In this document: piece after piece, positions 12,027 to 25,360 of the stretch | How the letters are laid out: each line of letters begins with the position of its first letter | Numbering within the stretch: position 1 is the first letter of the stretch | DNA from: Closterium sp. Naga37s-1 | Lineage: Eukaryota > Streptophyta > Zygnematophyceae > Desmidiales > Closteriaceae | Reading direction: 5' to 3' | DNA length: 64,000 nucleotides | Assembly: GCA_947471745.1 (NCBI GenBank) | Contig: CANJKZ010000142.1 | Location: 4,208,501 to 4,272,500 of the forward strand | The notes under the pieces: generated by a model | What the model was told of the DNA's origin: nothing | The model's database searches: none | Seen by the model: the letters and a program-made list of their open reading frames with translations, nothing else | Made by a program: the position numbers and the translations under genes

Positions 12027-15000
12027 ATGGCGCAGCCGCGCAAGTTTCTAGTGGCGGTGGACGACAGCGAGGTGTCGGCGTACGCTTTCACGTGGGCCAT
12101 CACCAACCTCTTCCGCCCCGCCGACTCCGCGCTCGTGCTCACCGCCAAGAACTACGCGCCCGACATGCCGCTGCCCACCGCCGACATCGCCGCTGGGGGT
12201 GCGCGCACTTCACCCACGGGTCGTTGCCGTTTCGCTTGTTCTCTTCTGCCATTCGGTCTTCATCGGTTCTGTTTCCTGCCACTGCTAGTACCGCCACTCT
12301 GCCGCCCATCCCCCCCTTCTCCCTCTTTCCCCTCCCCCGCTTCCTTCCCCGCGCCTCATTATATTCTCTTCTCTCCTCTTCTCCTCTTCTCCCTCTCCTC
12401 TTCTCCTTTTACCTTCCCTTCTTTCTCCTTTGTTTCCCGCTCGCCGCATGTTTTCCTTCTCTCCTCATGGGCGCGGGCGCGGGCGCGGGCGCGCGGCAGG
12501 CGAGTACGCGGTGCCGCTGGTGGCGCCGGTGTCGCAGGAGGAGCAGCTGGCGGTGGAGGAGCGCGCGCGCGCGCTGGTCGACAAGTACATGCGCCAGTGC
12601 GAACAGGCTAAGGTGACGTGGACTGACTGTGGGCGTGCTGTGTGGGCGTGCTGACGTGGACTGTAACCCACAGTGACGTGGATTGCAGGGTGAATGTTGG
12701 TACATAATCTAAAGGGGTTAATAACACGAACTGTCTCGAGATTGTTTTTAAACTTTGAGGGTGCATTTTTAGTCAATACGCATAGTCTCACCCGATTACT
12801 CACTCTCCCTTTCTTCCTCTCTCCGTCTCCCCCTCTCTCCCTCTATCTCTCTTATCACATCCCAGGTGGTGAGTGAGGGCGAGGTGGTACAGGGCGACCC
12901 CGGGCCGCACATCGTGAGCGAGGCAGCGCGCGTCGCGGCGGACGCGCTCGTCCTGGGCAGCCATGGCCGCGGGATCCTCGGCAGGTGCGCGGGGGAGGGA
13001 GCGCAATGGGGAGATAGCCGTGTAGGAGCTTGGGGAAGGTGGCGGGGAGTTGCGGAGGACGGGGAAGACCACGTGGTCTTTCTTCCTTTTGGGATGGCTT
13101 GTGGTGATGACCATGTGGTGGTCAGAAATGGGAGTGGCGCATTGGCGGCAATAGAAGAAAGGGACGCTCAGCTGGTTATGTGTTTTTGAGTTAGATTCGC
13201 GGAAATATGTTTCTCATGCCGGCTCGTTTGTGTGGTGTGCGCTCATGCGGCGTGTGCGCAGGACGTTTCTGGGCAGTATCAGTGACTACGTGCGCCACCA
13301 CTCCACTGGTATGCTGCCTCGCCCTTTCCTCGTCGCCCTTTCCTCGTCACTCTTTCCTCCTCGCTCTTTCCTCTTCCCTCTCCCATCGTTCTGCCCCTCC
13401 TCCCTCCTCCTTCGCCCTTCCTTCCGGTCCTTCCTCTTGCTTTCTCCTCCCCCTCTCGCCAATGCACCACTGTTTCAACCTCACGCCTCTCGCGCTCTTC
13501 CCTCCCTCCCCCGTTCCCTGTCTCCCTCTGTCTCTGCCCTCGTCGTCTCTCCCCCTCTTCCCCCCGCAGTGCCGGTGGTGATTGTGCGGCAGCCCAAGGC
13601 GGGGAAGGCGGAGCACGACGCGCTCACGAGCTCGGGCATGGCGCGTCGGATCGTAGTCGCCGTCGACGAGAGCAGCGAGGTACGGAACATGCGCGCTTGG
13701 AGGGGGAGGGGAGGGCCGGGGGGTGGGGGGAGAGGGATGGGGAGGGGGAGGAGGACGGGGAGTGGGGGAGGGCGTGCGATGATGATGATGACGATGACCA
13801 ACGATACGCACAGGCAGGCGCCCTTGAATTTCCTGGCTAGTCTGCTTGTAAACCCTCTGAAACTCTTCCAAAACCCTCTACCCCGCCTCAACCCCTCTCT
13901 AAACCCGCGGTAACCCCCCGCGTGGGTGGCGACAGGCGGAGTTCGCGTTCGCGTGGGCGATGCGGCACGTGGTGCGCGACGGCGACCGCCTCACGGTGCT
14001 GCACGTGCAGAACCCCATCGCCACGCCCACCTCGCTCGGCATCGGTACGCATACCTGGGCTCGCATGGGCTCGCATGGGCGAGCTCGCGTGGGCTCGCAT
14101 GGGCTGATGCAGGCTACGGCCTGGGTGCTTGCGCCTTTTTTGCTTCCCACCCGCAATTCCATGAGCAATCGCATCTTGATGCCGTGTGCTTTCCCTGCCC
14201 CGCCCTGCTCCGCACTTGGCGGAGCGGCAGCAGACCAGTTCGGCATGGAGGACGTGTACATGCCGCCTTTTAAGACGTCTTGAAAAACGCATTCTTGATG
14301 CCCTGTGTTCCCCCGCTCCGCCCCTCCGCACCTGTGCGCGCGTGCTTGCCCTCTGGGCAGCAGACCAGTTCGGCATGGAGGACGTGTACATGCCGCCCGA
14401 CACGAGCAACCGCGCCAACGTGCGCGCGCTCGACGACAGCGAGAAGCTCGTCGAACGCTTCATGGCCCTCGTCGCCGCTAGCAGCAAGGTGGGACGGGGG
14501 GGGGAGAGGGGGGAAAGGGGGGATGACTTGGGGAGAAGGGGAAGAAGGGGGTAAGGGCGGGGGGGGGGGGGGGAGGGTGCAGGGAAGTGGAGGAGGGTCA
14601 CAGCGAGTTGTGAACTTATGAATGTATTTTTCTTCGTCTCATACCTTCGCTTGCCATGCGTTGCCTTGCTGAACCCTGGGTGTGGTTCCGTGTGCTGTGC
14701 TGTGCTGTGCTGTGCTGTGCTGTGCTGTGCTTTGCTGTGGTGTGTGATGGGTTGGGATTGGATGCATTGGGATGGGATGTGCATGGGCGGCGTGGTGGTG
14801 GTGGTGGTGTGGCATGTGAGTGCAGGCGGAGTGCGAGGGCAGGGTGGTGATGGGCCCCACGGAGGAGCGGCTGGTGGAGGAGCTCAAGCAGCTCAATGCC
14901 GACCTGGCTATCGTTGGCACGCGCGACCACGACGTCATCTCCCGGTGCGTGCGTGCTTGCTTGCTTGCATGTGCGCATGTGTGTCTTGACGACGCTGCTT

Positions 15001-15673
15001 GTTTTAAGTGTCGCCGATGGTTTCAGAGATGCTGTGGAGTCGGGAAACACACTAGAAGCTGTGTGTAATGAGTCAAAAGTCATGTGAAGCACAATCAGGA
15101 CAGAATAAGCATGGCAAAACGAACTGACGAGGAAAGCACGCACGCAGTAGCTTTGTATCGTGTTGCACACGTGAGTGGTGAGGCCCACTCACAACTTCCC
15201 TTCCACCTCCAACCCCCTTTCCCCATTCCTCTTCCCCTTTGGACCATTCGTGCTGTCCCAACCCCATCCCTCTCAGCACGTTCCTGGGAAGCGTCAGCGA
15301 CTATCTCGCACACAACTGGTAATCACCCTCCCCCCTCTTCCATTCAATCCCGCACACCACGCCATCATACCCATAGCTCCTCTTTCCCATTTCCACTCTT
15401 CCTCCCTCGTCCACTCTCACCCCTCCCTCCCTCTACGTTCCACCCCCTCCTGCCCCATCACCAATCGTCTTCCATCCTCTCTTCCCTACCACCCCTCTCT
15501 ATCCGTCCCCTGCTCAAAATCTTCCCTTCCCTGCTCCCTGCCCTCTCTGTTTCTCTCTTTCCCCCCCTGTCGCCAGCCCGTGCCCACTGGTTGTGGCCAA
15601 GATGCCCAAGCCAGCGTCTCGCCCCGGCTCCACCCAGGCCTCTCCCCGTGACTCCCACCAGCACGCCATCTGA
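12027..15673 (+). CDS. Universal stress protein, two USP domains
   Basis: Ten exons: 12027-12198, 12500-12612, 12866-12984, 13262-13308, 13570-13679, 13936-14044, 14361-14488, 14826-14944, 15277-15318, 15577-15673, giving about 351 residues. The first domain starts KFLVAVDDSEVSAYAFTWAI and ends with the nucleotide-binding signature GSHGRGILGR...GSISDYVRHHSTVPVVIV. The second starts RRIVVAVDESSEAEFAFAWAM and ends GTRDHDVISRTFLGSVSDYL. The second domain has GTRDHD where the first has the canonical G-x-H-G, so ATP binding may be retained only by domain 1. USP proteins are cytosolic alpha/beta nucleotide-binding proteins linked to stress responses. The equivalent position of introns in both halves (after GR and before TFLG) shows an internal gene duplication. 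The ATG lies within AACAATGGCG. Confidence 0.9.
14171..14272 (+). other. Truncated copy of USP exon 7 with its intron edge
   Basis: Matches 14289-14404: shared GC-rich lead-in (ATTCTTGATGCC versus ATCTTGATGCC), an AG acceptor, then the coding stretch for ADQFGMEDVYMPP. After that it diverges and hits a stop (TCTTGA at 14277-14282). Real exon 7 continues with PDTSNRANV. Use of this acceptor would truncate the protein within domain 2. Confidence 0.85.
14695..14735 (+). repeat. (TGTGC)n microsatellite in USP intron
   Basis: Eight or so pentamers of TGTGC in the intron before exon 8. It is purely intronic. Confidence 0.85.
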
Positions 15674-17228
15674 CTCCCGTGGCCCCACTTTGCTGCCGCT
15701 GCTGCCGTGGCTGTCACTGCTGCTGCTGCTACCACTGCTGTTGCTGCGAACGACTTAGGAAAATGTGGCACCCTGGTTTTTGAGGGATTTCCAAAGAGGA
15801 TCGGAGCAGCTTCGTGCATGAGGGGCAGCCATGGCAGATGCCCATTTCAAAGCTCTGGTGGCAGCAGCAGCTGCGAATGCAGCCGCAGCAAGGGGTGGGG
15901 ATGTGTGCGCATTTTTTTTGGAGCCTCAGAAGGAAAGGACAATACATTCCACATTGGTACTGGTACCTTTAGAATGGGTACTGTCCGCCCAAATCCATCT
16001 CAAGCCTTGGGACTTCTTACTGTCAATCCCTCTCTCTCTCCTCGCTCGCTTCCCTTCAGTTGCCCAAGGCCCCGAGCTCAGCTTTCAGCACTCTCCCTGT
16101 TCTCTTAGCCCTCATGGTGTGCTTCTTTTGCCACTCCCCTATTACTGCCCCTCGTTTGACTTGCTACCACTGCCTTGGCATCACGTCTGTGTATCCACTG
16201 TGGTAGCTCCTCTCACTCATCTCTTAATGTCTGCGTGCTCGCCTCTTGAGCCAGAAGTGTATCCACTGCGGTAGAAGTGTTGTTGCATTGCATTGGGATG
16301 TCTGGTGGTCAGATTTATATGCTGCTGTGTATATGTGTTATTGCTCTTACTCATTCTTCTCTCTGTTAATAGTGGATGTATTTGTTGTTTTGGTTCTGTT
16401 TCTATATACAGCAAGCAAGGTAATGCTCTTGCACCTCAGTTCCACTCATACCATCTATATTGTCAACAGAATTGACACATAAACTAGCTTGGGCCATCAA
16501 AATGATTATTGAACCAATTACCGATATAGTAATGAGTAATACAAATTTGCTTACCTTTAAAGCGTATATATAATTCAATCAGCAAAAATATCGATACAGC
16601 AACCTGGAATCAGCGTTTCTCGTTTAGAAAAAGTGGTGTGTGAGGATTTTGGCAAAAGACATGACCTTGTCATGACATGCCCACAAGGGACCTTTTATGG
16701 GAAACATACCGTACAAGTAGTAGTAGGGCAAACAGCACTATGCACTGTATACAAGCAGGAAGTATGTCTAACATCGAGAGCTCAGCTATTATTCGCGCAT
16801 TTTGCTTCAGGCCCAAATCGGTGGTCGCCCTCGAGCCAATCCGCTCAAATCGTGACCATCCATTTCTATTTTCAGGCATTTGCACTGCCTCACACTCACT
16901 CCTTGGAACCCTACCTTCCACCTCGCAGTGTTTGGTGCTCATCCAGCCCTCGCCTCGAGATCTCCTTTTCTGTGTCCTGCTGCAGTCTTCTGGATTGGTC
17001 TTCTAGGGCTGTTCCATCCTCGTCAGGGTTCCTGAACCTATTTCATGAACGACGGAGGATCAGGCAATTTTCTGACATCCTGCTCACTTCTGACCCGTAA
17101 GAGCTCTGAAGCGAACTGTTTAACCACTCGTTGAGCTTCGACGTGTCGGAGTTGTGTAGGTAACTTGACAATCAAGTTGTCAGTTTCCGATCTGACTGCT
17201 TTTCGTCTAACTCTCCTCGCAAGCCAGC
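15674..17228. other. Intergenic, no gene recognised
   Basis: Begins with the 3' UTR of the stress-protein gene (CTG/CCG-rich), then CT-rich sequence to about 16200. A markedly AT-rich stretch covers about 16280-16620. The last 200 bases before 17229 are probably the leader of the splicing-factor gene. No conserved ORF. Confidence 0.5.
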
Positions 17229-20200
17229 ATGACCGATTTTGATGAATACGAGTATCTGGAGAAGGCGGTAGAGCAGGGAGCCGGAGGGGAAAAGGACGGC
17301 GGAGAGCAAGCACCAGAGGGCGAAGAGAGACGGAAGAGGGAGGGTGAAAACGGTGCGGGGGAGGACCAGGAAGACGAGAACCGGAGCAAACGGTCTCGTC
17401 GGGACGACGACAAAGAGAGGGATCGGGACAGAGATCGCAGCGGGAAGGATCGCGACAGAGACCGTGACAGGGAGAAGGACAAGGATCGCAGCGGGAGGGA
17501 CAAAGATCGCGACAAGGATCGGAGCGAACGGCACCGGGACAGGGATCGCGACCGCAGCGACCGTGGAGATCGGGATCGCGACAGGGATCGGACTCGCGAG
17601 CGAGAAGGACACGATCGGCACAGGGACAGGGACCGTGATCGGAGGAGAGGAGACAGAGACCGTGATCACGAGAGGAAGCACAGAGAGTCCGGGTAAGGCG
17701 CGTGATTAGTATTTGTTTTGTCGTTCCGTGTAATTAGGGAGTATGGATCGGGGCTTTATGCGAGACGTCGTACCGAAGTTTTAGCTTTTCCGTAAGCAGT
17801 GAACACAATTGTCCCTGTTGCTGATAGGCACTATGATGTCGCCGTGCAGCAGTTCGCACCTTCTCTGTCTATAATGGTCTCGCAGTGTACCAATCGTGCC
17901 AATTCCGCGAGATTGACTATATGCTTTACCTGTCGCCCTGCCTTCCACTGACGACGTTGCAGGCGGGACAGTCGGCGAGAGAAAAAGGACAAGGAAGCGG
18001 AGCTAGAGCTCGACCCCGAAAGAGATCAGCGCACCGTGTTTGCCTACCAGGTATGCCGATTAAGTTTCTACAATGTTCTGCCTCTGCGTATCGGCAGACT
18101 ATTGCTTTTCAGCGTTCTATGGCAGTTTCCCTCATGTGGTTCTCCATTTCTGCTGTGTCCTTGCTGCAGATCAATTTGAAGGCGGATGAGAGGGACATTT
18201 ACGAGTTTTTCACTCAAGCCGGCAAGGTGAGCGAAATTTCACGCTGTTTCGTACAGCAACATCTGCGCGATTGTATGTAACTTGCCTCTCCTCGTTGGTT
18301 TCGAAGCAGTTCCCTAGCCTACTCTGTACTTTTGAAATGAGGTTATAGTGTGCGATCACATTGACCATCTCACGGTTTCCCCGGTCGCTGCAGTCTTCGC
18401 CTTTCCAGACTCTGACTTCGCCTTGCCTCATCTCTTCGTTGTGTCGCTCTTTCGTTGCCCTCGTCTGATCGGGTCTCAGGTGCGCGACGTGCGTCTCATC
18501 ATGGACCGTAACTCTCGCCGTTCCAAGGGTGTCGGGTCAGTGTCTTTCCCTCGCCCTCCTTTGTCTATCTCCTTAGGTTCCCACCCCGTAACTCTCCCTG
18601 GTCCCTTAGGTCAACCCTTTCGCCCTCCCGCCATGCTTTGTTTCTCCTCATTCTCCACCTCCCTCTGCCCTAGCATTGACAGCTGAAAGCCTATCTCGCT
18701 CTGTCCTTTCGTCCCCGCTTTTTCGTCAGCCCATTTCGTCTCTTCCTCGCTCATATCCTTTCTCTCTTTACCCCTCTACCCCCCACCACCCCCCTCCCTC
18801 CCCGCCTTCTCCCCTTCTCCTTCCCTCTCCCCCCCCCTTCCCTTATGCGCAGCTACATCGAGTTCTACGACGTCATGTCGGTGCCCATGGCGATAGCGCT
18901 ATCCGGCCAGCTGCTGCTGGGGACGCCCGTGATGGTCAAACCGTCCGAGGCGGAGAAGAATCTCGCCGCGCAGAACCCGCTGCCCGTCGTCGCGGGGATG
19001 GGGGGCCTCCCGGGCGTGGCTGGCGCGGGGTTCCTGGTGCCGAGCCTCACGGCGTCGTCGCGGAAGCTGCACGTGGGGAACCTGCACGTGAACATGAACG
19101 AGGAGCAGCTCCGTCAGGTGCGTCACGTCGCTCGCGCGCGCACGCGCGCGGTTTATTGGGTTTTCGGCGTTCAGGCCGCTGCTGGGTCTGGGCAGGCGAA
19201 AGTGCTCGGGATGGGGAAGGGGGCGGGGTACGGGGATCGGGGATCGGGGAGTTGGGAGTGGGGTGGATAAGGGCACAGTGTGGCTAGCAGGGCTGAGGAG
19301 GGGATGAATGGGCATGTTTGCAGCACGTAACTTCCCCTTGCATGAAGCTTCTGTCTCAAAAATTCCCTAATGCCCGTCCCTCCCCTCTCCCCCCCGATAT
19401 CACCTCCCCGCTTTGCCCATCAACCACCCTTGTCCGTTTCTTACCTCCCATTTCGTCGTGCTTTCCTGGCCGGATTTTCGCACTCTTCCAGGACTCTTAG
19501 CGAGCTGAAGTAATCTGTCAATCTCATTCTGTTTATTGATTGGGAACACGTTTGTGGGTGTGAGTTTGTGTGTGCTCGGATGCTTTTCTCTCGTGCGTGT
19601 ATGTGGTTTTCATGTGCATGCGTGTGTACGTGTCCGTGTGTGTGTGCATGTGAGTGTGCGTGTGCATGTGTGTGTGGGTCCATGCAGGTGTTTGAGCCGT
19701 TTGGGGAGCTGGAGCTCGTGCAAGTCCCCACAGAGGAGTCTGGAAAGTGCAAGGGCTTTGGCTTCGTCACGGTGAGTTTTTCCTGCCACTGCTGTCCCAG
19801 CTGCTGCTGAGAAGGCGGCGAGGGAGGTTGAAAGGGAGTCGAAAAGGGCGCCTGCTGCTGAGAAGGTGACGAGGGAGGCAGCTGGCACCCTTTTCGGCTC
19901 CCTCTCAGCCTCCCTCACCGCCTTCGCCACATGCTCCGCTCTGCCACCTGCGCTTCCCTCCCACCGCCCTTCCGCCTGTTCGTTCATGCGGCCCGGCTGC
20001 TCCTTGCCAAGCACTAGCCTACCACGTCGCGTAGCACGTCAAGAGCTGTGTCTCTGATTCCAGGCGCTTCTTCCGCGCATCTTGTCTCTTCTTCCCCCCC
20101 ACCTTCTTCTCTCGCCGTGTGCGCTGTGTGAATGTGGCACCACAGTATGCCAAGGTGGAAGACGCTCGGATGGCCGGCAGCAACCTGCAGGGTCTCGAGC

Positions 20201-22667
20201 TCGCAGGTCTCGCTATCAAGGTGAGGGAGAGGGGGAGAGGGAGAGGGTGAGGGGAGAGTGTGAGGGAGGGAGTGAGGGAGGGAAGGGGAAAAGGGAGGGG
20301 TTGGTGGGGAATGGACTTGTTCGCTACTTGTTCTCATTGTTTCTAAATCTTTAACCTGGCGTTTGATGCTGCTGCTGCTGCTGCCGCCTTGCGCCCAGTG
20401 GTTGCGTGTTCTCACTCTGTGTTTGTCTCTGATGTGTTGGCCGGTCCCAGATCACTCCTGTGCCGGACACCTATGGTGTGGCTGACGCAGTGCAAGCAGT
20501 GCCAGGGCAACTGGACGAGGGCGAGGGAGGCATGGTGTGTATCCCGATACTCTTCTCCATCATTCCTGAAATTCTTAATTTCTCTCTGCTACTGAAATTC
20601 TGCCTTTTTGTCTCTTTCTGCTACATCCTCCCTTGTTCTCGTGTTAGCCACAACAACCTCCCATCCTTCCCAACCCCTCCTCACTCCTTTCCACCCCCTC
20701 CAACACACCACTTCTTTCCCGTTTCGCTGCACAGGCTCTAACTGCGCAGTCTCGTGCAGCACTCATGATGAAGCTCGACCGCACAGGGTAAGCCACTCTC
20801 ACTACCCTTTTGCTTCTTGCATGCCTTATTAACTACCACTAAAACGTAAGACTCTGCCTCACCCGTCTCCCATCACTGTCGCCCTCCCTCCCCATGTCAC
20901 GTCTCACACACATCCTTCTGCGCGTGTGCTACCCCTGCTCCCACTCCCTTCCTGCTCTGCAGGGTGGCAGGCGCGCCGGTGCTGCCATCACCAGGAGTGA
21001 ATCCAGCAGCCATGGGGCTTCTCAGCAGCAACCCTCTGGCTGCCATGGGTCTCCGCCCTCCCATCCTGCCCCCTGCTGGCGGCGGCCTTGCGTCCATCCC
21101 AGGGGGAGCAGCAGCCGCAGCAGCTGCAGCAGCAGCGCTTGCAGCAAACCCGCTCATTGCCGCTGCTGCCGCTGCTGGTGGGGGGACGCCGCTGCCCCCT
21201 CCTGCTGCCGCGGCCGCTGCTGCTATGGCGGCAGCAGCTGCAGCTGCTGGTGGTGGTGCTGCGGCTCCAGCAGCAGCAGAGGTGGTGGGGCCGCCCACGG
21301 AGTGTCTGCTGCTCACCAACATGTTCGACCCGTCTCAGGATGTATGTGTGCTCATCTGACTTACACACGTGCGTGCGATGTTCCTCCTCTGGGACTTGTG
21401 TGGGTCGTCTTTGCATGACTGCTTTCCGCCAGCGCCCCCCCCCAAACCCGCCTTCCCCACCGCCCCTGCCCCTCCCCCCACCACCCTTTCTCCCTCCTCC
21501 CCTTGCCTTCGTCTTGGCTCTCCTCTTTTAGCCCTCATTTTTTTTTTGCAGTACCCATGGCTGTTCCTCACATCCTCCTCCCCTCCCCCTCTCCTCCCTC
21601 TCCGTTCTCCCCCTTCCCCCCGCTCCCCTCTCCCTTTCCCTCCTCCTTCCGCCTCCTGTCCCTGTGCCCGTGCCCGTGCCTGTGCCCGTGCCCGTGCCTG
21701 TACCTGTGCATGCGACATGTGTGTGTGGGGTTGGGCACCTGCAGATAGACGAGGAGTTTGAGCAGGACATACGGGAGGACGTGGAGGACGAGTGCACCAA
21801 GTTTGGCCCGGTCAAGAAGGTCAACGTTGACCGGTGAGTGCCACTCAACGCCCAAATCTGTCGCTGCTAGAGGGCTTGTAGAAGGTTGCTGGGCTTATGG
21901 GGCACAGTGGGTTGCACGTGCATGGAATGGAAGGGATGGTTGTGTGCAGATTGGTGATTTGTCATTTGCTGCTGAAATCTGAACACTCAGATCAGACTAC
22001 ATGCATTCACTCTTTAAGCTTCCCTCGTCCAAGCCCGTTTGAATTGAAGCTCCCATGCTGCCTTTCTTTCATGATCCCTCGACTCCCCTCGTCCCCTTTT
22101 TTCGCCACATCCCCTTTTCCAACACTTTGTTTCCTGCCCTCTTTCTTCCCCCTTTCGCTTTCTGAGCAGGCACAGCAGTGGGCATGTGTATGTGCTGTTT
22201 GAGTCGGCCACATCTGCAGCAGCAGCCCGTGCGGCGCTGCACAACCGCTACTTCGCTGGCAAGGCCATCAGCGCCACCTTCATTGTAAGCACACACCCGC
22301 CTCTGCTATGCTATGTGGCTGCCTCATGAGTTTCTGTTCAAGTCTTTGCCATAAGGTGTTCGGGGGTATGGCGGTGAAGAGGGAGATTCTGGGTTTGGAG
22401 AGACAAGGGTGGGGTAAGGAAAGGATGGGTTTGTATCTGCTGCTGTTTGGAGAGACAAGGATGGGTGTGGGTTTGAAGAGGTGTTTGGGTTTGGAGAGAC
22501 AAGGGTGAGGTAAGGAAAAAGGATTGTGCTGCTCGAAATGCTTGGTTCTTTTTACGTTCTACTGACTTTCTGCTTTTCGTTTGCTGTTGTTTGCCCACCT
22601 GTGCTCTCCACTTGCTTCTTTGCTGCAGACTCCTGCGCAAGTGGCGGCCAAGTTTGGTGCCACATAG
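17229..22667 (+). CDS. RBM39/CAPER-like splicing factor (RS-like, 2 RRM, UHM)
   Basis: Thirteen exons: 17229-17692, 17963-18050, 18170-18226, 18480-18535, 18853-19117, 19688-19771, 20146-20220, 20451-20534, 20735-20787, 20963-21341, 21745-21833, 22170-22284, 22629-22667; about 615 residues. The N-terminus is an RD/RE/RS-type dipeptide tract (residues ~50-155), as in U2AF and RBM39. RRM1 runs from TVFAYQINLKADERDIYEFF to SKGVGYIEFYD. RRM2 runs from RKLHVGNLHVNMNEEQLRQVF to CKGFGFVTYAKVEDA. An Ala/Gly/Pro linker with two poly-Ala tracts replaces the usual linker. A U2AF-homology motif follows (TNMFDPSQDIDEEFEQDIREDVEDECTKFG..., ending PAQVAAKFGAT). Family members act in the nucleus in 3' splice-site choice. 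The short exons fall in phase throughout. Confidence 0.93.
19811..19925 (+). repeat. Imperfect 42-bp inverted repeat (hairpin) in intron 6
   Basis: Arm 1 is 19811-19852 and arm 2 is 19884-19925, pairing along 42 positions with about five mismatches and a 31-nt loop. The loop itself repeats the start of arm 1 directly (GAAGG, then GAGGGAGG). It is transcribed in the splicing-factor pre-mRNA. It could be a relict MITE or a hairpin RNA. Confidence 0.8.
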
Positions 22668-23792
22668 AGTGTGGTGCTTTGTGCAGGTGCAGGAGCAGGA
22701 GCAGGTGGAAGAGCAGGTGCAGGTTCAGGGCTGGCAGGCAGACAGTAGCGGATTGAAGGCCCCAAGAATGAAGGCGCTGGTGATGCAATGGGAGACTCGC
22801 TGCTGGAAGGGATGGGTTTGTATCTGCTGCTGCTGCTGCTACTGCTGCTGCTGCTGCGCCGCTGTCTGCTGCTTCTGGCTTCTGGCCGAATGCTCTCATG
22901 CATCTCGAGTGATTGGTGGCAGAGAGTCAAGTCGGCAGAGAGTCGTCAGGTTGGAATGGAAGTCGTTGGAGTACCCAAGTCAAGTGAAGACCCCCCCTCT
23001 GTGTTTTCTCTTGGGCTCGTACGGGCTGCTTGAGCAGTGCTGCTGGTGCTGGTGGTGGTGCGGCTGGTGGTCGTGCCGGTGCCGGTGGTGGTGGTGCTGC
23101 TGCTGTTTGGCCTTCTCTCCCGTGCGCCTACTGCTCTGCGTCACCTCACCACTGCTGGCTCTGCTTCTGGCCGCTTGCCCATGCGATTCAAGACCCGCTG
23201 CTGCTGGCCTTTCTGGCGTGGGGTGGCATGGCATGGCGTGGCACAGCTGCCGTGTGCTTCAAAGGGTTTAGAGTGGCACTCTGTGTGCATCTGATTGCCT
23301 GCGTTTCCGCCTCCCTCCCTCCCTAGCTTCCCACTAATTTCATCACCAACCAACAATCCACGGAGATTTTTTTCGTCTCGTCACACTCACCTTGTCTCTT
23401 CGCTCCTTCCCATGGTTGCCCCAGGTCCTAGGCTCTTGAGAATCACGAACCACGGGTTCTGCACCCGCCCATTCCCTGCTTGTTGGATCGATTCGTTACT
23501 TCTGTTACCCTTCCATGTGTCCGAAATTTGTCCTGCACAAGCGTTTGATCCGTTTTTTGCTGCCAAAAATCGTATTGCGTGCTTGATCGTATTGACTGTT
23601 GTGGTAGGCGATTTGCTGCAGTAATATTTACGTAACAACTACCAATGCCACCTACTTTCTGCTAAAATTGCTCTTTTTGCTACCGTGAAGTGTAAGTGGG
23701 TGAATTTTGTGCCGCAACCGCGGCCTTCACTATCGAGTTATTGGTTCATACACTTGTCACGGGAAGAATATTCGGCCGATAAACCTCCCGTA
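22668..23792. other. Intergenic, no gene recognised
   Basis: 3' flank of the splicing-factor gene and 5' flank of the methyltransferase gene. Contains CTG-rich and GGT-rich simple sequence (22820-22860, 23035-23105). The last 400 bases are of mixed composition and may hold the promoter. In-frame ATG at 23685 would extend the next protein by 36 residues. Confidence 0.5.
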
Positions 23793-25293
23793 ATGGCTGC
23801 TGGAGCAACAGCAGCGCCGGTTGCGCGGGCGGCCGCAAACCGTCTACTTCATCCATACTGCGCCGTCACGCGCGCTGCGAATGCGTGCTCTAGCCAACGG
23901 ATCGGCTCCCGCCTATCAAGCCGCAGAAGTTCGGCTACAGTTGACACTGGCGGGTACAATGGCAATAAGAACGCCTGCGGGTGCACTTGCGGGAGGGGAG
24001 TCACCGGAAGCGCAGCTTTTTGCGGAACCGCGCCGGCGCATGTTCCGCGCGTGCCCGCGGAGGCTTCCGCCAGGGCGGCAGTTACGCCTCCCGCGGGGGG
24101 CTCCCTTTCAAGTCTCTGGTCGCGCAGTCATCCCCCCAGGCGATGGCGGAGTGCGTGTGCTGCGATGGGCGGGCCGCAGTCCGCGGATTCCGCGGATGGA
24201 GTAGCGGCTGTCGAAACTGCCGCGGAGGCCGGAACTCCCCGAACCCCCTCTCCTTTCCCCCTTCCAAGCACGTTCCCCGTTCCCCTCACCTCCCCTCTCA
24301 CCCTCCAACAACCACCCATCAGCATCAGCAGCAACAGCAGTAGCGAAGGCGACAGCAGCAGCAGCAGCGACAACGGGACCGACGTCGGCGCGCAGGTGGA
24401 GGAGTTGACGAGCGAGGAGGTGATCGGTGCGCTGCAGCCGCTGATCGAGGCGCAGCGCTGGCAGCGCATGGCGGAGGTGGCGCGCGCGCGCACGTTCGCG
24501 GTGGTGCCCGTGGTGGAGGGCCTGGCGGACCTCGGGAATGTCTCCGCCGTGTGCCGCACCGCGGACGGGCTGGGATACCAGAACGTGCATGTCATCACCA
24601 CCCGCAGCTATGGGGACGACGCTGCTGCTGCTGCTGCTGCTGGTCCCGCTGGTGCTGCTGGTGCCGCTGGTGGCGCTGGTGTTGCGGGTAGGGGTATTAC
24701 TGACGTGTGGAGTGGCGGTGGGACGTATGGAAAGGAGTACTTGTCGTGGGAGTTTGAGAGCGATAGTGATGGTGAGAGTGAGAGTGGTGGCGATGGTGCT
24801 GCGGTGGTCGTCGTAGGCGGGATGAAGCATAAGAAGAAGAAGAAGGGGAGGAGGAAGGGCGGACCTATGAACATGTACAGGCAGAGCGCGCGAGTGAGCA
24901 TGGGGTCGGATAAGTGGTTACATGTGGAGACTTGGGATACCACAGGGGAGTGCCTGCAGGAGCTCAAGAGACGGGGTTACCGCATCGCCGTTACGTCCCT
25001 CTCTGATCGAACTGTAAGGCGATGTGCCACTTGAACGTTTCTCTCTCGTTAGCTGTGGTTTGTTCCTCCCCGGTCTGCCTGATGTTGTTGCCATTTGAGA
25101 AACGGTGCACTCAATGCTCCGTCCGTGGTTGACTTACTCCTGGTTGACTTCACGTATGCCTATGATGGCGAATGGCCTTGTCATCCGGTTGGTTCTTCTG
25201 TCTGTCTGACCACCATGCGTTCTTCCATGCCAGTGACCGCTATGACCGCTATCACCACCACCATCACCACCATGACCGTGTGTGCGGTGGTTG

Positions 25294-25360
<67 letters not shown>

